64,000 nt of DNA. Origin: Sclerodactyla briareus (Eukaryota; Echinodermata; Holothuroidea; Dendrochirotida; Sclerodactylidae). Location: assembly GCA_026419785.1 (NCBI GenBank), contig JAODTK010001699.1:1-64000 (forward strand), read 5' to 3'. The notes beneath the pieces are model-generated. The model was not told where the DNA came from. It saw nothing but the letters and a program-made list of their open reading frames with translations, and did no database searches. Below, piece after piece: positions 1 through 13,482 of this stretch (the stretch's first letter is position 1; every line of letters begins with the position of its first letter). The position numbers were made by a program, and so were the translations under genes.

Positions 1-2125
1 ACCAGAAAGACCCACCATGACCGCCTGCATACAAAACGACCAATTGTTTGACGTATTCTAGTTTTAAGTGTAGTCACAAGTTCTCAGACACTGACCTCTG
101 TCGATTCCAAATTATCTTGGCCTAACCGAAATCAAAGGAATCATGTACCGTACGCACAAACACACACCGTACAGGTAAACACGCACGCCAACACATATTA
201 CACACAACAAAACGCAGACACACCACATAATAATATTTGGTTACCTGATTTCTAGATTTTGATAACTGAACCAATGAACTATTGGTTTCAGGAAGGGTTG
301 GCCGACGCTGGCGGGCCAGTTGGTGTATGCGTTACTATTGATTCACCTTGATAGTCGTGACATTAGTCTTGCGGCTCTTCACCGTGAGTCGCAGTGTATG
401 CTTGACCATGGTAGGCGTTTTCGCATCCAACTCGGTCGATGTACGAGTCACTCCACAACTGTTATTCCTGGACAATTCGAATGCTTCAAATATATTCGTT
501 AGGGTTTTCGTATTTCCTGGTATCCCCCCCCCCCCCCCCCCCCGTGTAAGTTTAATAAGCAAGTATCTCGACTCTCTCGAATTTTCTCTCCGTAAATATT
601 CAATAATCCTGATTCTCCACTGCCAAACTATATGTGTCGTTACTCCTTGAATTAGGCAGTGGCCAATGCAAAAGTCCGAGTGCCCTACTGTCCCGGTTAT
701 AATCATTTTCGCCTCGTTATACTAAACTGCTAAATAAGATTTTTCATTCGAATTTGATAAATTTAATAACCACTTTGCCACATCAAAATCGACGGGATCG
801 TGGAAAGATGGGCGGTGCGAATACCTAGTGACCGTAGTTACGTGATAGGCTCAATTTGGAATCTCCATTCATTAGAGAACTTTTTCCAATCGAGCGTTCC
901 AGACACGATCGAGAGGAAGAAAAGTAAAGAAGAGAAAGAACGTTACTGAAGGAGAGATGGGGATCTCCATAAGGAGACTCGTGGTTTATTCTTATTGACA
1001 GGCTAAGAGGCAGAGGCGTTGAAAGGCGATGAATGAAGTTCAATCACGACACTCTCGATAGCACTGAGAGTAGTTAGTTAAAGAGAATGGTAAATAATTC
1101 ATGTACGTCTTAATTTGAAGCCAGAAAGAGTAAGTCAGAACATTTTTTTTCTACCGCTTACGACAACATTTGTAGAAACTTTGTTTTCTGCGTGATATAA
1201 AAATAAGACAACAGTTCCCGCACCTATGACTTCAGAACATTGCAAGTCCATGTGTGCGCATGTGTGTGAGAGTTCGCCTTGGTGGTACGGGTGGTGTAAA
1301 CGGCTTGCGCATGTCAAGAGGTAACACTGACGTGCATGATCTAGTACAATGAATGAGTGGAACTTTCGGTGTTTCGTGTTGCCTGACAGTGCTGCCATCA
1401 CCGAATTTGGATTCACGATGTCCGCAGTTTGTTCTGACTTGTAAACAACGCTCTCTGACATGCCGTTCTTCGCAACCATAGTTACCTGTCTCGTTAGAAA
1501 AAACAACTAGTCATTTGTAGTATATGTCAAAATTCACCTGTGAAAATCAATGGACACAAAGCAATTATCTATCGTAATTGGCATTGCCCTTAACCTGGGT
1601 GGGCGTTGCACAAGGACAAAAAATAGTGGACAATGGAATCTGGTGCATACTTGAAATTTTGGTAAAGTCCTGATGATGAGAAGTTGGTCCAACCTCCAAG
1701 TGAACAAATACGAAATGGCTCCATGGAGTAATTAACCAAGCCAAGTGACGGGCGACAGTAAGTAATTGTGATTCGAGTCATTGAGGATTCAACTCACCAG
1801 TTCATGGTTACTCGGGAACATGTTGAAAATACGGGAACTTCATTTTAAAAAAATTCACGTTTCGTTCCACCTGCCCGGGGATGTGTGTTATTAGTGATCG
1901 TCTCCCCACGTTAGCGAACAGCAAGATATCGAATATCTATCCACGCCGATTGGCTTTTGTGCAAACAGTTTTTCGCAGATTTTACGTTGTTTTTCTTTTA
2001 CAATGAAAGTACGTAACGTACCGTAGAGTACACTTTCAGTTGGCATGCGAAGAATATTTTGTAAGATATTACTGACAATCATTCGCAGGAACATGTAAAA
2101 TAGCTCTTCTTTTATAGTAGGCTTG
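1..2125. other. Unassigned non-coding DNA
   Basis: No gene, RNA or transposon could be supported here. Open frames do not exceed about 123 codons on either strand and overlap one another, as chance frames do. The one distinct feature is a run of 20 C at 524-543. The 123-codon minus frame at 1135-1506 has no motif I recognise. Confidence 0.6.
524..543. repeat. Poly(C) run of 20
   Basis: An uninterrupted run of 20 C lies in otherwise AT-rich sequence. It makes proline- or glycine-only stretches in two overlapping open frames, which are therefore not credible proteins. It is one of several long G/C runs in the window. Confidence 0.95.
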
Positions 2126-2131
2126 TCGAAC

Positions 2132-2560
2132 AAGAGGATCTCGATCCTATTCAAGGCCCAGGAATGGGGGCAGACCTGGATACTGCAACATATGTCAGCT
2201 GCGAACTTTCACCAGGGATACGGAATGAGGCAAGCCTCTTCGGCAATACCTTTAACTCGGGGGGGTGGGGGAAATCACAAGCAGACGGCAACTGCGAAAT
2301 TGCATGCCCCCGTTTTATTGTCCTCGCTCCATCCTTGTTTTTTATGAATACCTGCCGAGCAGAGGATCGATTCCTATTCGAGGGCCCAGCAAGGGTGCGA
2401 CCTGGATTACTGCACCTAATGTCTCAGTGCGAATCCTCGCCAGGAACACGCGGAATAAGCACGCCTCTTTGGCGGTACCTTAACTGTGGTGGGGGTAATC
2501 CACACGCAGACGGCAAACTCGAAATTGACTACCATCGTTGTGCTGAGCCCCGAGCGCCAG
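2132..2560 (+). repeat. Diverged tandem duplication, about 228-bp unit
   Basis: Two copies sit head to tail. Copy A starts with GAGGATCTCGATCC at 2134 and copy B with GAGGATCGATTCC at 2362, giving an offset of 228. Shared landmarks follow in the same order: CTATTC(A/G)AGG, GCGAA near the middle, a 'CCTCTT.GGC.(A/G)TACCTT' block, a G-rich stretch, and GCAGACGGCAA...GAAATTG near the end. A 176-codon plus frame (2164-2694) spans both copies and so contains two weakly similar protein halves. I see no known domain and think the frame is by-product. Copy B contains GGATCGATTCC, which fits a tRNA B-box, but no A-box is visible. Confidence 0.75.
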
Positions 2561-2773
2561 CGAGAGGCCTGGTGGAAGGTGCGCCGTTTTATTCATTGGA
2601 GAAAGCGTTGGGCGAAATTCTCATCCGAGGCGTTCAAGTGAATAATAAAGAAAAAACCCGTGGGTACATAAACGTAAATATTGGCAAAACGTAAACCCTA
2701 CAGCGCTAATACAGCCGTACACCGACTGGCAGATACAAAGATTGCAAATCAAAAGGGCTGGGATTCTAACTGA

Positions 2774-3136
2774 GAACCAAGAATCAACCATCAAACACCA
2801 ACAACCCCACCACAGCAAATCCCGCAACCAAGCGAGGAACCATGGGCCCAGAGCGTTACCGCCAGACGGGACACCCGCCGGGAGGAGATACGGAATGCAG
2901 ATGGTAGGCGATGGGACAGATGCATGAATCGCAGTTTCACCGAACTCGTGGGACAAGCAAAACATACTGACATCCACCATTGCAGAACAAACCAAATCGG
3001 TTGATGCATGCAACTGCGAGAGTCGTCGCAAGAAAAATCCAAGGCCAGGAGACTGGCAAAACAAAAAACCAACAAAAAAAACACCACCGAGAGGAGGGAG
3101 GCCCGAAAACCAGATGCCCAGTACCGAGAAACATAG
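2774..3136 (+). other. Basic open frame with one internal stop, unrecognised
   Basis: This plus frame runs about 120 codons with a single in-frame TGA at 3002-3004. It begins Pro/Gln-rich and then turns strongly Arg/Lys-rich (for example RRDTRREEIRNADGRRW and later KSKARRLAKQKTNKK). Such composition suits a nucleic-acid-binding retroelement or transposase fragment, but no family motif is visible. The region is less AT-rich than its neighbours. The opposite strand carries a 172-codon frame (2621-3139) rich in Leu/Phe/Cys, which is the expected reverse image of this basic stretch. It could also be chance. Confidence 0.2.
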
Positions 3137-6100
3137 CATAGAAGGATGCTGCGGAAAAGAGGGGGTGGTGCTACCAGAGACCTAAAAAGGGGAAAATACT
3201 GGGTCGAGGTAGAGGGTATGGTCACGCCATTGAAGATGCCGAGCAAGGTCTGACTGCAATAATTCACGTCGCACGGGTGATGAAATCACGGGGATTGAGC
3301 AGTGATACAGGATTCATTATGCTTCGCTGGACGATAACAAACCCCAGTATATAGGACAGGTTGAGGTTTTGAAAAAAAAACTTCAACCCACAGTGTGTCC
3401 AGGTCCTTCATGAGAGAGAGACCGAGCGCAAGGTTGAAGGCCAAGTAACTTCGGATAGAGCTACCATAGGCCCCTTCATGCTTGGAGCGATGTCGAATAA
3501 TAGTATAGTATTAAAATAGTAATTAATAACTCAATCTGCGACAGTCCTTTTTCGCTCTTTTAGAGCTCTTCAGTGCAGATCAGAGTGGGAATCGCGCTGA
3601 AATATATAACTACACAGGCGAAACCTGCCGAGTCCTACCTTACAACAAGGACGAATGTCTATGAATCCAGATGCACAAAGCTCGTTAGAGCGTGCGATGC
3701 GTAATAGTAATATTAATACATAATAATATATGATAATGCTAATGATAATGATTGTCATGATAATAATAAGAAATTTGAAAGAAAAAAATGGAAAATATAA
3801 TAATAATGAAAAAAAATTAATAATAATAATAACGTGTATGTGCAATGTTTGTTCCGTGGGATTGGGTTGCTTTGGAGTTAGTAAAAGTCACTTTTTTATG
3901 TACGATAAACCTTCTCCCTCGGTAGGCGCGCTCGAACGACGTAAGCGACCTGAAGGCGGATTATCAGTGTGTGAGGGAGGTGTTGTATGATCTACCCAAA
4001 AAGCGGAATCGGCACATTGAAAAGCTGTTTCCACAGTGCCACTGTGCCCACGTAACCTCATTGGGCAGCCCTATTTCAAAATTAGGATTCCGAGGAGGCC
4101 CCGTGTTGGATGGCCGTGTCGAAAATTGACCCCCCCACCCCAGTCACCCAGACACATGGGAACTGTAGAGTACACGAGGTTATATATAGAAGTCGGATTA
4201 TTTGTTTTGTTATTATACTAGTGAGGCAGAAAATAATACAGTGAGGCGTTTTCTCGGGCTTGTGTGTGCGCACTCAGTAGATGCGCCATGAAAGGATCGT
4301 GAACGGATGTGAAACGTTCGTTTGACTGCCTACGATACGTGAACAAATCGACGAAACCTCGGATTTATTTAGGTGCTGCTCCGGCTCGCTTACATGGGAC
4401 TATGAGGCTGTCCCTGTTTTTGTCTTAATCCTTCGAACAAAGATTTGTTAGGAAAAAACCCGCAAACTTGCCCTATGGCTATTTTAAAGGTATAACCATA
4501 ATACAATTTGCTCTTTTACATATCACCGCTAAAAGTGACTATCTAGGTAATTAGTTCGATATACTTTAATGCCCATTATATCGCTTTCGTTGGAATAGTT
4601 TTTTAACCAAAATTTTAGGGAGAATTTCCGGAGTAAAACCCATAACCAACGGGCTCTGCTTAAGGCTCTTCAAAATATCCACAAATATCCCTCCAATGTA
4701 GATTTTTCAATATGTGTCTTTCAACCTTTTAGCGGTGAGGATAAACGAAAAGAGAGTACGGGACTGTTGACTGCTTGGTTAGAATTCCGTATCCGTTAAT
4801 GGGTCTATGATACGGAATAGCCAGAGGGGTGAATTTCAGAGTCTGCATCCGGCCATTGAAGGAAGAAGACTAAAAATGTGTACGTAGCACCATAATTAAC
4901 ACGTGTTTACATGAATTCAATTTGCTTGGCATGGAATCCAATGGGTGTCACTGGTCCTTCGATAAATCCAGTAAATAAGGCAAAAGAGTAACCCAGTATT
5001 TTGGTAAAAGCACACGTTAGACTGTTATAATTAGCTTGTACATCTCATCTAGAGTATAAAGTCAGAAATAAACGCATTCTGTGAACTGTCGTTCAGTTCG
5101 AAACACTCAGGTTTCATGGTCAAGTTGTTGCGGCATTTCCTCTATTGGGTAGTACCAAGAAAAACTTGTCAGGCAAATTCGTTGTCCTGAAATTTTACTG
5201 GAGACTGTTGGTGGGGGGGGGGGGTCTTGGTTATTCGGGTTGTGGTTGTGCATTCAGACCAATTCAAACGTTTGTTTTCCTCACATGGACTACGGCATGC
5301 ATCTTCGAGAGGCGAAATACTGATGTTAGATAGAGTGCAAGGCTGCCATGACCACAGTGAGGGAGGTGTTGAAGAAGCCTATGTTATTACCTACTTGTAT
5401 ATACTTCGCCGTTTCGAGCGCACAGATACAAAGTTCAAAAACAACTCAGCTGAGCAGAACGCTCCCCACCGAACACATAGCGAATTTTATCTATTGCCTC
5501 CAGGGAAGATTGTGGCAGGCAATTTTCTTCAAAATGGATGGGACCATGTTTATGAAATGTGATCATGAATTAAACTCGCTCCATACTTATATCAACGTTC
5601 GAGCACGCATGAGTTTTTCGTCACGTTTTTCTTAGTAATGTTACATTCAGCGTTCCTTGCATTGTGGGTTCACCCCCATAAGTTCGCATGGCATAATTGC
5701 CCAAATCGACAATGTCACGTGGGAACGCACCGTGAGCAGCGATTGTCACAAATTGATCTTTGGAGCTAAGAATTGCAGACGTATGAAGACGGGCAGTGCG
5801 TATCAGTGAGCTATTAAAGCACCATTTAATGTATATAAAAATACGATAAACCTACTTAGTTATATGATCCTGGTAGGACACACTTGGGGGAAGCAAAAGT
5901 CAACGACTGTGCGAAAATGGACTCTTTGGCAACAGGAGCGTATCTAGTTGGGCGTTTTCATATTCGGTAGGCGCTCACACTCTGCACGTTTTACGGTTTG
6001 TAAACCGTCTGAGATGAGGATGGAGGATGCGTCGTACGCCGAACGAAGCAGAAACTTTGAGAATAATACCCCGCCGTACCATTTTCCCGGAAGTAAACAT

Positions 6101-7560
6101 ATGCAGAAGGACAAGGGGATAAAGAGTCAAATATACACGACAGCAACAATTTGATTCAGATATAAAGGTAATTTCACTGGAGTCCACAATATAGATCTTT
6201 CATAGGCCGAAAAAATATAACGATTTTGCCTATGAGCACACCAAAGAAGTTGAGCAGTACTTGCGAGATTAAAATCTGCAGAAAATAAATCACTGTACGA
6301 TTGCACACAATTTTTTTTAATCTAGTCGTTGAATGACCAATGGAATGCCAAAAGCAAGTATAATTGGTACACCGCTTACTTTCATAGAATTCTGTTGATG
6401 TTTTAAAGTCCTTCTAAAGTTCTAAAATCCATCATGCAATGTTTCATCTTTGTTAAACACTGCGAACATTCTTTCTTCTTCATTGGAATGTACATGTCTA
6501 GTTACATGTGGAATTTTCTTCCGGGAAGTGAATGAGTAGTGCGACTAGTATAGGGCTAAGTATAGGGTAAGTGTTCTGTAACCACAACAAGACCAATAGC
6601 ATGCATGTCGAATCCTCTCGTTTGCATTTCAGCAAGTTCTTGTTTCTTGGCAAGGAGGGTAAGTAGTACGCAATCTCTCGCGAGCTTTCATCGACACTCC
6701 TCACATCTTTATTGTGACGATGCACATTAATTTGAACTTTTTTTGGGCTCTGTGGAATAGGATCCAAGTCGCTGAATAAAAGAGGATGTCATCGTATGAC
6801 GTGATGCTATGACCCACTAACCTTCCACTTCCCTTGGGAAGCAGGCTCCATCTCGGGGTAAACATGCATTCAACGATGGATGTACCATTATTAAAAGATG
6901 GATGGCTGTCAATCCTAATAACCGCCTGAATGCACGGGTCTTGGTTTCCCACTGGAAATAAGTTAAAGCGCCAACACGTTAATTCGATCCTATTCTTCCA
7001 TTTATCTCAGGATATTGCCGTACCCGGATGAGTAATGATTGAATGTCCTCATAGTGAACGCAAAACGTATGCGTTCCAATGATCATTGCCTATGACGTCT
7101 GAAAATACAACACTTTGATACGCTGGTATACATAAGTGGTACCTTGAAGAGAATCATTGGAGAATTCTTGCCATCAATTTGCGTTACCACCCCAGCTGCA
7201 TCGACCCCAGGCCTTTCTCGACTGAGAAGTAGGCCTCTTTGTAGTCTCGTCAGCCTAATCAGTCTATATACAATTTTTGTTTTTAACATGGGGACAGCAA
7301 ATGGTCTTACTGCTATATTCATTTCACAAAAGTCGTTTTTTGCTATTTAGAGATTGACTATAGAGATCAGATAACGAATCACAAAGCATTTCTTCAACTA
7401 CATTGTTTCTACTCATCTGTTTGTTTATGCATTCCCGAAGCGAATCTGGTGGTTTACATTTATATTATTGGAGGACCCCTTTCTCCTCTCATCATTTCAC
7501 ATGATTTCATTGAACGTAATTGGGTACAACTGACGCGAGGCGCGGGAAACAATCATCACA
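3137..7560. other. Unassigned non-coding DNA
   Basis: No gene supported. It holds an AT-rich trinucleotide stretch near 3.7-3.8 kb and a run of 12 G at 5213-5224. A minus frame at 7083-7322 ends near a plausible splice donor (CAAG/GTACC on the minus strand), but its protein shows no recognisable domain, so I do not call an exon. Confidence 0.55.
3716..3835. repeat. Imperfect (AAT)n/(ATA)n microsatellite
   Basis: The stretch is dominated by TAATAAT and GATAATA trinucleotide units broken by A-rich pieces. It gives Ile/Met-rich false open frames on both strands. Confidence 0.8.
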
Positions 7561-10500
7561 ACGAAAATGCCTCAAGCGCGGACTTGAACCTAAATACTAA
7601 AACAGTTGCTCCAAACTATGATCACGAGCCGATACCGCGGGTCGATCAGTAACATACTGGTATATTTCAAGAAACAAAAAAACGGCAATCCGAGGCATGG
7701 CAACAAACACTTACATTGGGTCATGGCAAGAAATGTTGTTAAAATATGGAAATTGCCTCCGGCAAGGTCCAGCCCGCCCCCATTCAATGTTGGTTCCTGA
7801 CTGTCAGCACCTCATCAAGGTTGGATAGGAGGGAGGACCGTTTACTGATCCGACTATGCTTTATTGGTTATAGGTAGGGTTCTAAAGTTGCAATGTATAT
7901 AGGTTCGCGCGTTGCGCGGAATAAGGCTGCAGATGCAATTCTAGTGGACCACGATTCGCTCCATTGCTCGATCAAAACGATGTCAGAGTGTCAATTATCC
8001 ACCATTGTAATTCCCCTGGACTACGATCAGACAAACATAAGAGTGTCGGGTATTGATCACATACGCTCACTCTGAAATGAAGTAACAAACGTACAAACGG
8101 TACAAACATTTCTAGTGTGTTCTCAAAACGTCTCTAGCAGAATTTAGTCAACAGCGATGACTTTCCACTTCCATCTTGTTGCCTAAATTCCACGAAACAG
8201 AGCATCTTGTTATCAACAGGAACGAGACGAATCATTGTCAAGTGTACTTTTGTGATATTATCTGATGGTTCCACATGGTGCACGCTCAAACACAAATTCA
8301 GCTTGGAATGCTCCATAATTCTAATCTGACTGCTAATAAATGTGACGACATGGCCAAATGTTCGCCAAGAAACTGGAGCGGTCAGCAAGTGCGCAAATTG
8401 ATGGTTATATATACTACGCGTCGCCATGGACAGTGGCGGACTCTCAGCAAATGTACATATTAAAATATAGTAGTATGTTTCAAACATGAATTTGAATTCG
8501 GATATATCTCATGGACAGGATGGAGTTAAACTACACTGACTGGAGCTCTGGTTGAGCTCGCTCACTACAATTATTGCCACCTAGGCTTTGAAAGCGGGGC
8601 TCCACGCGAATCAACCTGTACTTTAGACGGGGAAATGTGTCACGTGATAGCATGGTCACATGTGTAGACCAGGTGGCGAATGAATAACTGAATACAGAGA
8701 GCGCGAACAATGGTGGACATGTAGTACGTTTGTAGTGGTCTGATGTGGTCGTTATGCGCAGCCTGTGGACGCAGAACGCACGCCACAGGGCTGTCCGCAA
8801 TTACGATTAGGACTGAAAACTTAACTGGATGGTTTCAGAACGCTCTTGACAGTCCGGCTAATCGAAGGTTGCAGGCACCGGATTAACATATGAAAGTTTA
8901 AAAAATTAGATTATTGGTAATATCATGGAGGTCATCGGCTGCGAATTGGCTATGAAAAATCGATTGATCAATTCCATATCCTAATCTCGTTCCATTTAGT
9001 ATATGGCTCGATAGAATCCCAAAGCGGGACTGACTATTCAGAGATATTTAGTTTCACTGATGTGAGCAGCGAAAAAAAGGGCCAAGTTCAGTAATAAGTC
9101 ATTAATATGCAATAGAAGTCCATAGAGTTACATTTTTAAAACGAGATATAAAAATTTGAAGTTACGAACGTAATATTACAAAGAAGACGTGAGTGATATA
9201 ACAGCATCTTGAGGAACAAAGCCTGGATTCACAAAGAAGCCCTGTATACAAACTGTTTATTTTGGACGTTATGGCTCTATTTCTCTGGTTATACGTGGAC
9301 TGCAGAAGAAGTGATTTGAGCTGGATCATGAAGAGGGTTGTTCTATACTAAGTAGGTTTTATCGGCGCATTTGTCCGGAATATCTTACAACTGCATCAAC
9401 CTTCTAAAGTTCCTGAAACTGTACCAGACCAGAAATAAAAATGAGAGAATACGAAAGATTTTCACAGAAGCCTAAAGATTAGATGATACAAGATCATCTC
9501 TCCGTTCGAATATCTACAACACATCATAACATCGGCACCAGTCAAGACTGAAATTTCTGCCGTAATGATGTGAGGATGACTTAAAGATTCTTCTTACCCT
9601 TGAAAGTGAGAAAATGTGCCAGACAGGGATTGCGTCTATGGAATGGGGTAAAAGGTGTATGTATGAAAACCTTCTCACATCAAACCAAACAAAGCAAAAG
9701 AACAAAGAACGAAAAAGTGAAATAATAAACTTGCCTCAATATTATGAATTTTATTTTAATACGTTCGTGTTAAATCAAGTTGTCATCAATGCAATGCCCC
9801 AGGTTGATGCTGGGAGATTCTAGATGCGTATGCGTGAACGGGCTGGACACGAAACGAAACGTTTGTGGTCAGAGAAAGAAGAGAAAACACTGTAAGTTAA
9901 AAACATGCCGCAGCCCATGGCATAGTATCGTTGCTTTGGCTTTAAAGAAGATATTCCATAGAATTTATTCGCAGTGAAACGCATTGTATAGGCATGTGCT
10001 CATTCCGCCTTGATGTCAGTGTTGGTTTTTTGTCGTCATTGTACATCTCTTTTCTGCCTCCGTGGAACCAATACCAATCTTTGCAAAATAAGTAGGCATT
10101 TCAGACATTACCCCCGCTAATTTCACGAAATTGGCGATTTACAAATGCTACCGGACCCGCTACGATCTCATGAATATCATCCCAAGTTGTGTTCTGTGCG
10201 GTTCAGCTTCAGCACTCAATCTCGATAGGTTGTCTCTGCTGTTGAGAAGGCCTTCGTGTTTGATATGTGTTTCTCAAATTTCTGGGTTCAAAAGTAAAAT
10301 CCATTCTTGGCCACAGGAAGTGACAATGTGTGATACGACAGATTCATGCTACTCAGTCACCCTAAATGATGGATTTTGATTTCATTGTCTCCCACATGAT
10401 GCCTGTATCGTCGGCCATGTTTGATACAGTAAAATTGGATTGTGATCTGCCGTCATCTGTACAGATGGTAAATAGCAGAGCAGATGAACGGATCAACGTG

Positions 10501-12460
10501 GGAACCCATCGTTAATTTTTAATTAAAGTGTCACTCAAACCCCTTTCTGAGTCAATTTCTGGACCAGCGTTTATATGATCAGCAATTCGGTGCACGATGC
10601 ATAATACAGTGTTAAATTGCACTTTGAAACTCTTTTCATGTCATGATAGCGGGGAAAGGACAACATCTGGAAACGCGTGGCACTGACGTCGTACGACAAA
10701 CGAAATCGTTGCACAGGCAACCACTACTACTAAGATTAGGATTTTTTAGGTAGATATATATAAGTGTTCACTTTGTATGGAGGCAGTATAAAGAAACTTG
10801 TCATATGAAGAGTGGTCGTCCGCATATCCAAGGATTGGTGAACTGTACTCACTGATCTCTGATTAAAGGGTACTGTTGTAGATGTTGTGGAAGACATACA
10901 AGGCACAAGAGCCTGAGGGGACGGAGTAGACAGGGTGCTCACTGGATACAGATGGTGTTTATTTGTACCTTGTGTGCCGTCACCGAGTAATTTCGGGCCA
11001 TTTCAATGCTGAGGTCTTTGAGTCGAAATTATTTCGGAGGACATCGATCAGAATCCCGTGATCACGGTGGTCAAATGGCCGCCGACAGATTCCACGTAAC
11101 TATGAGTGATGAGGTGTTATTCTTATTACTTAAAATGTTCACCCACTAACATAAAGCACGTTCGGTTGAATACTGTTAACGGTGAGCGTAAGTAGGAATT
11201 AGGAGCTCGTTGAGGGTCATGTACTAGCTCATTGAAGAGGGAAATTCTTCTCGGACAGACACGGTAGGTTATTGACCGGGACGGTATCGTGAGTTCATGA
11301 TCAAGGTGCCAGGTCTTGAAAAGCTGGTATAATAGTGGAGGTTTTCCATTGCGTTACTGAAATCCCGTTTTGCAGTGATGAGTAGCAATAATCGGTATCA
11401 GCGGGGTTAGAGGGAATGTTCTAAGTTACTCTTTATGTAGTTCGTACGTATTGGGTTCCCGATCGACATCAGGACCAATGCAATCTTCTGTACAGTACTT
11501 ATCGAACCACGTTCTCCATGTTATCCGTGGTTCCAAGATTGTGTTGTCTTGAATGCCGTTCTGCTTTCTCACAGCTCTTTTCAATGTCAAGATTTTCGTC
11601 GATAATCCATGAAGCTTTGCTTTACTTGTCCTTTGGTTCTTTATCATCTTATCTTTATGTTGTTTATTGAAAATATATATCCAGTATTGTAACTCCTCGC
11701 TAGGTCATCTGTTGTTAACTCTCGTTGTACTAATTGTTCTGACCAGTCTTCAACAGACCCTTACCGCCGAGTGTTTTATGGCCTTCGTAGCATGCTAAAT
11801 GACAATGGTCGAATCTGAAATTTCGAGGTTTGACCCAGTGTGATGCCTGCCCGGACAGCCTGGGACCTGATAATAACCATGTGTTGGAATATTTCTCATA
11901 TTCAATTTTCAAACCAGTGTTCCCCCTATTATGCCTTCTTATGGGTAGTCGAGTATGTGGCCAGATTGGTGCGATGCTTGCGTGACGTGTTGTTCCAGAC
12001 AAAAGGTTCTAGCAGATACGACATCCTCACCACGTCAGCATCGTTATCCACATTCACGTGAATGGTTGAAGCCCACCGATGAGCACATCTTGTGGTCGCA
12101 GATAGATTGAGAATGTTGTGAGAAACTTGAAAGGGCTGTGTTGATTCGGATGCTGTGTGGAATTTGACGGTCGAGAGATCGTCACAATTGTCCAAGTAGT
12201 CAAGCTTGTAAGATTTTTTTTGCAGCCTCACGACTTTCGAACTCAAGGATGGAATTTCACTTTGGAAAATAGTTTTGCTTTGAGTGTTCCTTGCCAATGG
12301 AATCCAAACACCCCCTGGCCGGTCTGATCTATTGAACCAGTGAATGTCAGAAGATTTTTTTTTTTTTGAAGCTCTGCTACGATTGAAAGATCTCCATCTC
12401 ACAACAAGGTCTCTGTGATGATACAAAAATCTCTGTCATCCTCAGCTGATTGATTAAAGA
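7561..12460. other. Unassigned non-coding DNA
   Basis: No gene or element could be supported. The minus strand is open for 117 codons at 8134-8487 and for 165 codons at 11929-12426. Neither shows a domain I know, and both are within chance length for a window this size. GGACTTGAACC at 7580-7590 is the reverse complement of a good tRNA B-box, but the upstream region folds poorly as a tRNA. The 11.7-12.4 kb stretch directly precedes a LINE but does not read as its upstream reverse transcriptase. Confidence 0.5.
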
Positions 12461-12464
12461 TCTA

Positions 12465-13376
12465 TGTTGATGATCTATGCTGATGATACGCGTTGTACCT
12501 CCTATCACGCTTATGATCGATTCATATGCTCTCAGTAGACTTGAAGAATGCGTATCAGCTGTCATACATTGGGCTACTGTAAAACAAGCTCTAAAATAAA
12601 ATACTCGAAGACCCAAGTCCTTCATTATCACCCCAGGACTCGTGGGGTACCAACCACCTTCCCCACTGCGCTCGGGAAAATTCACCTATTAAGACTGTCA
12701 ATCTGCCAGAACCTTGGAATTACAGTGATCATCACTTGATCTTAAATCAACATCCGACAACATTGTGTCAATCCGGCGGTATGAGTATCCACACATTGGA
12801 CAGTAGTTGCGGAAATATCTCGACCAGGATCCGGCAGAATGAAGAGCTTCGTCAGCTTTTGTGATCATCTCGTTTAGACTTCCGCAATAGCTTACTCGAG
12901 CCGGTCTTCCCATCAGTCTGAACTGGTGAACTCCAGCTATCCAGAATCAGCCACCAGAATGTCACTTGTACGAAGCCCAGGCAGCATTCATCCATCCTGC
13001 CCCACAAATTTTCATTGGATTCCAGTTGACGCTCGAATTCCTTCAAGGTTCTGCTTGTCATCTTTAAGATTCACAAAGGTTGATTCACGAGCCTTACCTA
13101 CAAATCTTGTAAGGCTAATGTTCCTAATTGCAATATTCGTTCTTCCACGCAGAACCGTTCTCACAACCCAGAATTTGCCCTAAAACCCACGGTGAACGTG
13201 CTTTCTCCTCGTGGGAGGCCTTCCATCTTTCTGGATGCCATCCAGAGGGTTATTCGCAACTCCCCTAGTATCAACAAGAGAAAGCTGAAAACTCAGCTGT
13301 TCATGCTTCACTCATGGATCTTCTTCTCTTCTTCGTTGTAAATCGCTCCGAGGCATTGCATTAGCGTTATCTAAGC
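12465..13376 (+). mobile_element. 5'-truncated LINE relic (CR1/L2-like), reverse transcriptase 3' half
   Basis: Seen in the sequence, across all three plus frames with frameshifts: the catalytic-type motif YADDT at 12476-12490; a sequence like a LINE thumb (RKYLDQDPAE at 12810-12839, then SSRLDFRNSLL near 12864); FHWIPVDARI at 13011-13040; and a terminal INKRKLKTQLFM at 13270-13305. In CR1/L2/Jockey-group LINEs these occur in exactly this order: YADD, (S/T)SRLDY.NSLL, LHWLPV..RI.FK, then a C-terminal FK..LKT.LF. The element lacks its endonuclease and the first half of the reverse transcriptase. Frameshifts and stops make it dead. It ends in an (ATT)-type tail, as such LINEs do. Confidence 0.85.
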
Positions 13377-13482
13377 ACTACCTATATATTATCATTATCA
13401 TTATATTCTTATATTATTATTATTCTTATATTATTATAGTATTATTATTATTATATCATTATTATTAGTATTATTACTTTTA
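13377..13482 (+). repeat. (ATT)n tail of the LINE
   Basis: About 100 bp of ATT/TTA/TCA trinucleotides follow immediately after the LINE coding relic. The position and strand fit the microsatellite 3' tail used by CR1/L2-type LINEs, so this microsatellite probably arose by retrotransposition. Confidence 0.75.

Noticed and set aside
2164..2694. Longest plus open frame, 176 codons
   Set aside because: It spans two diverged copies of a 228-bp duplication, has no recognisable domain, and its length is near the chance maximum for this much AT-rich sequence.
2621..3139. 172-codon minus frame rich in Phe, Leu and Cys, membrane-protein-like
   Set aside because: It is the reverse image of a Lys/Arg/Gln-rich plus frame; hydrophobic composition follows from that.
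7570..7650. tRNA-derived SINE on the minus strand suggested by GGTTCAAGTCC
   Set aside because: The A-box candidate is weak and no cloverleaf or dispersed tail was visible; left unannotated.
11929..12426. 165-codon minus frame as a host gene or the LINE's upstream part
   Set aside because: No known domain on either strand, and the plus strand here lacks the RT motifs that should precede YADDT.
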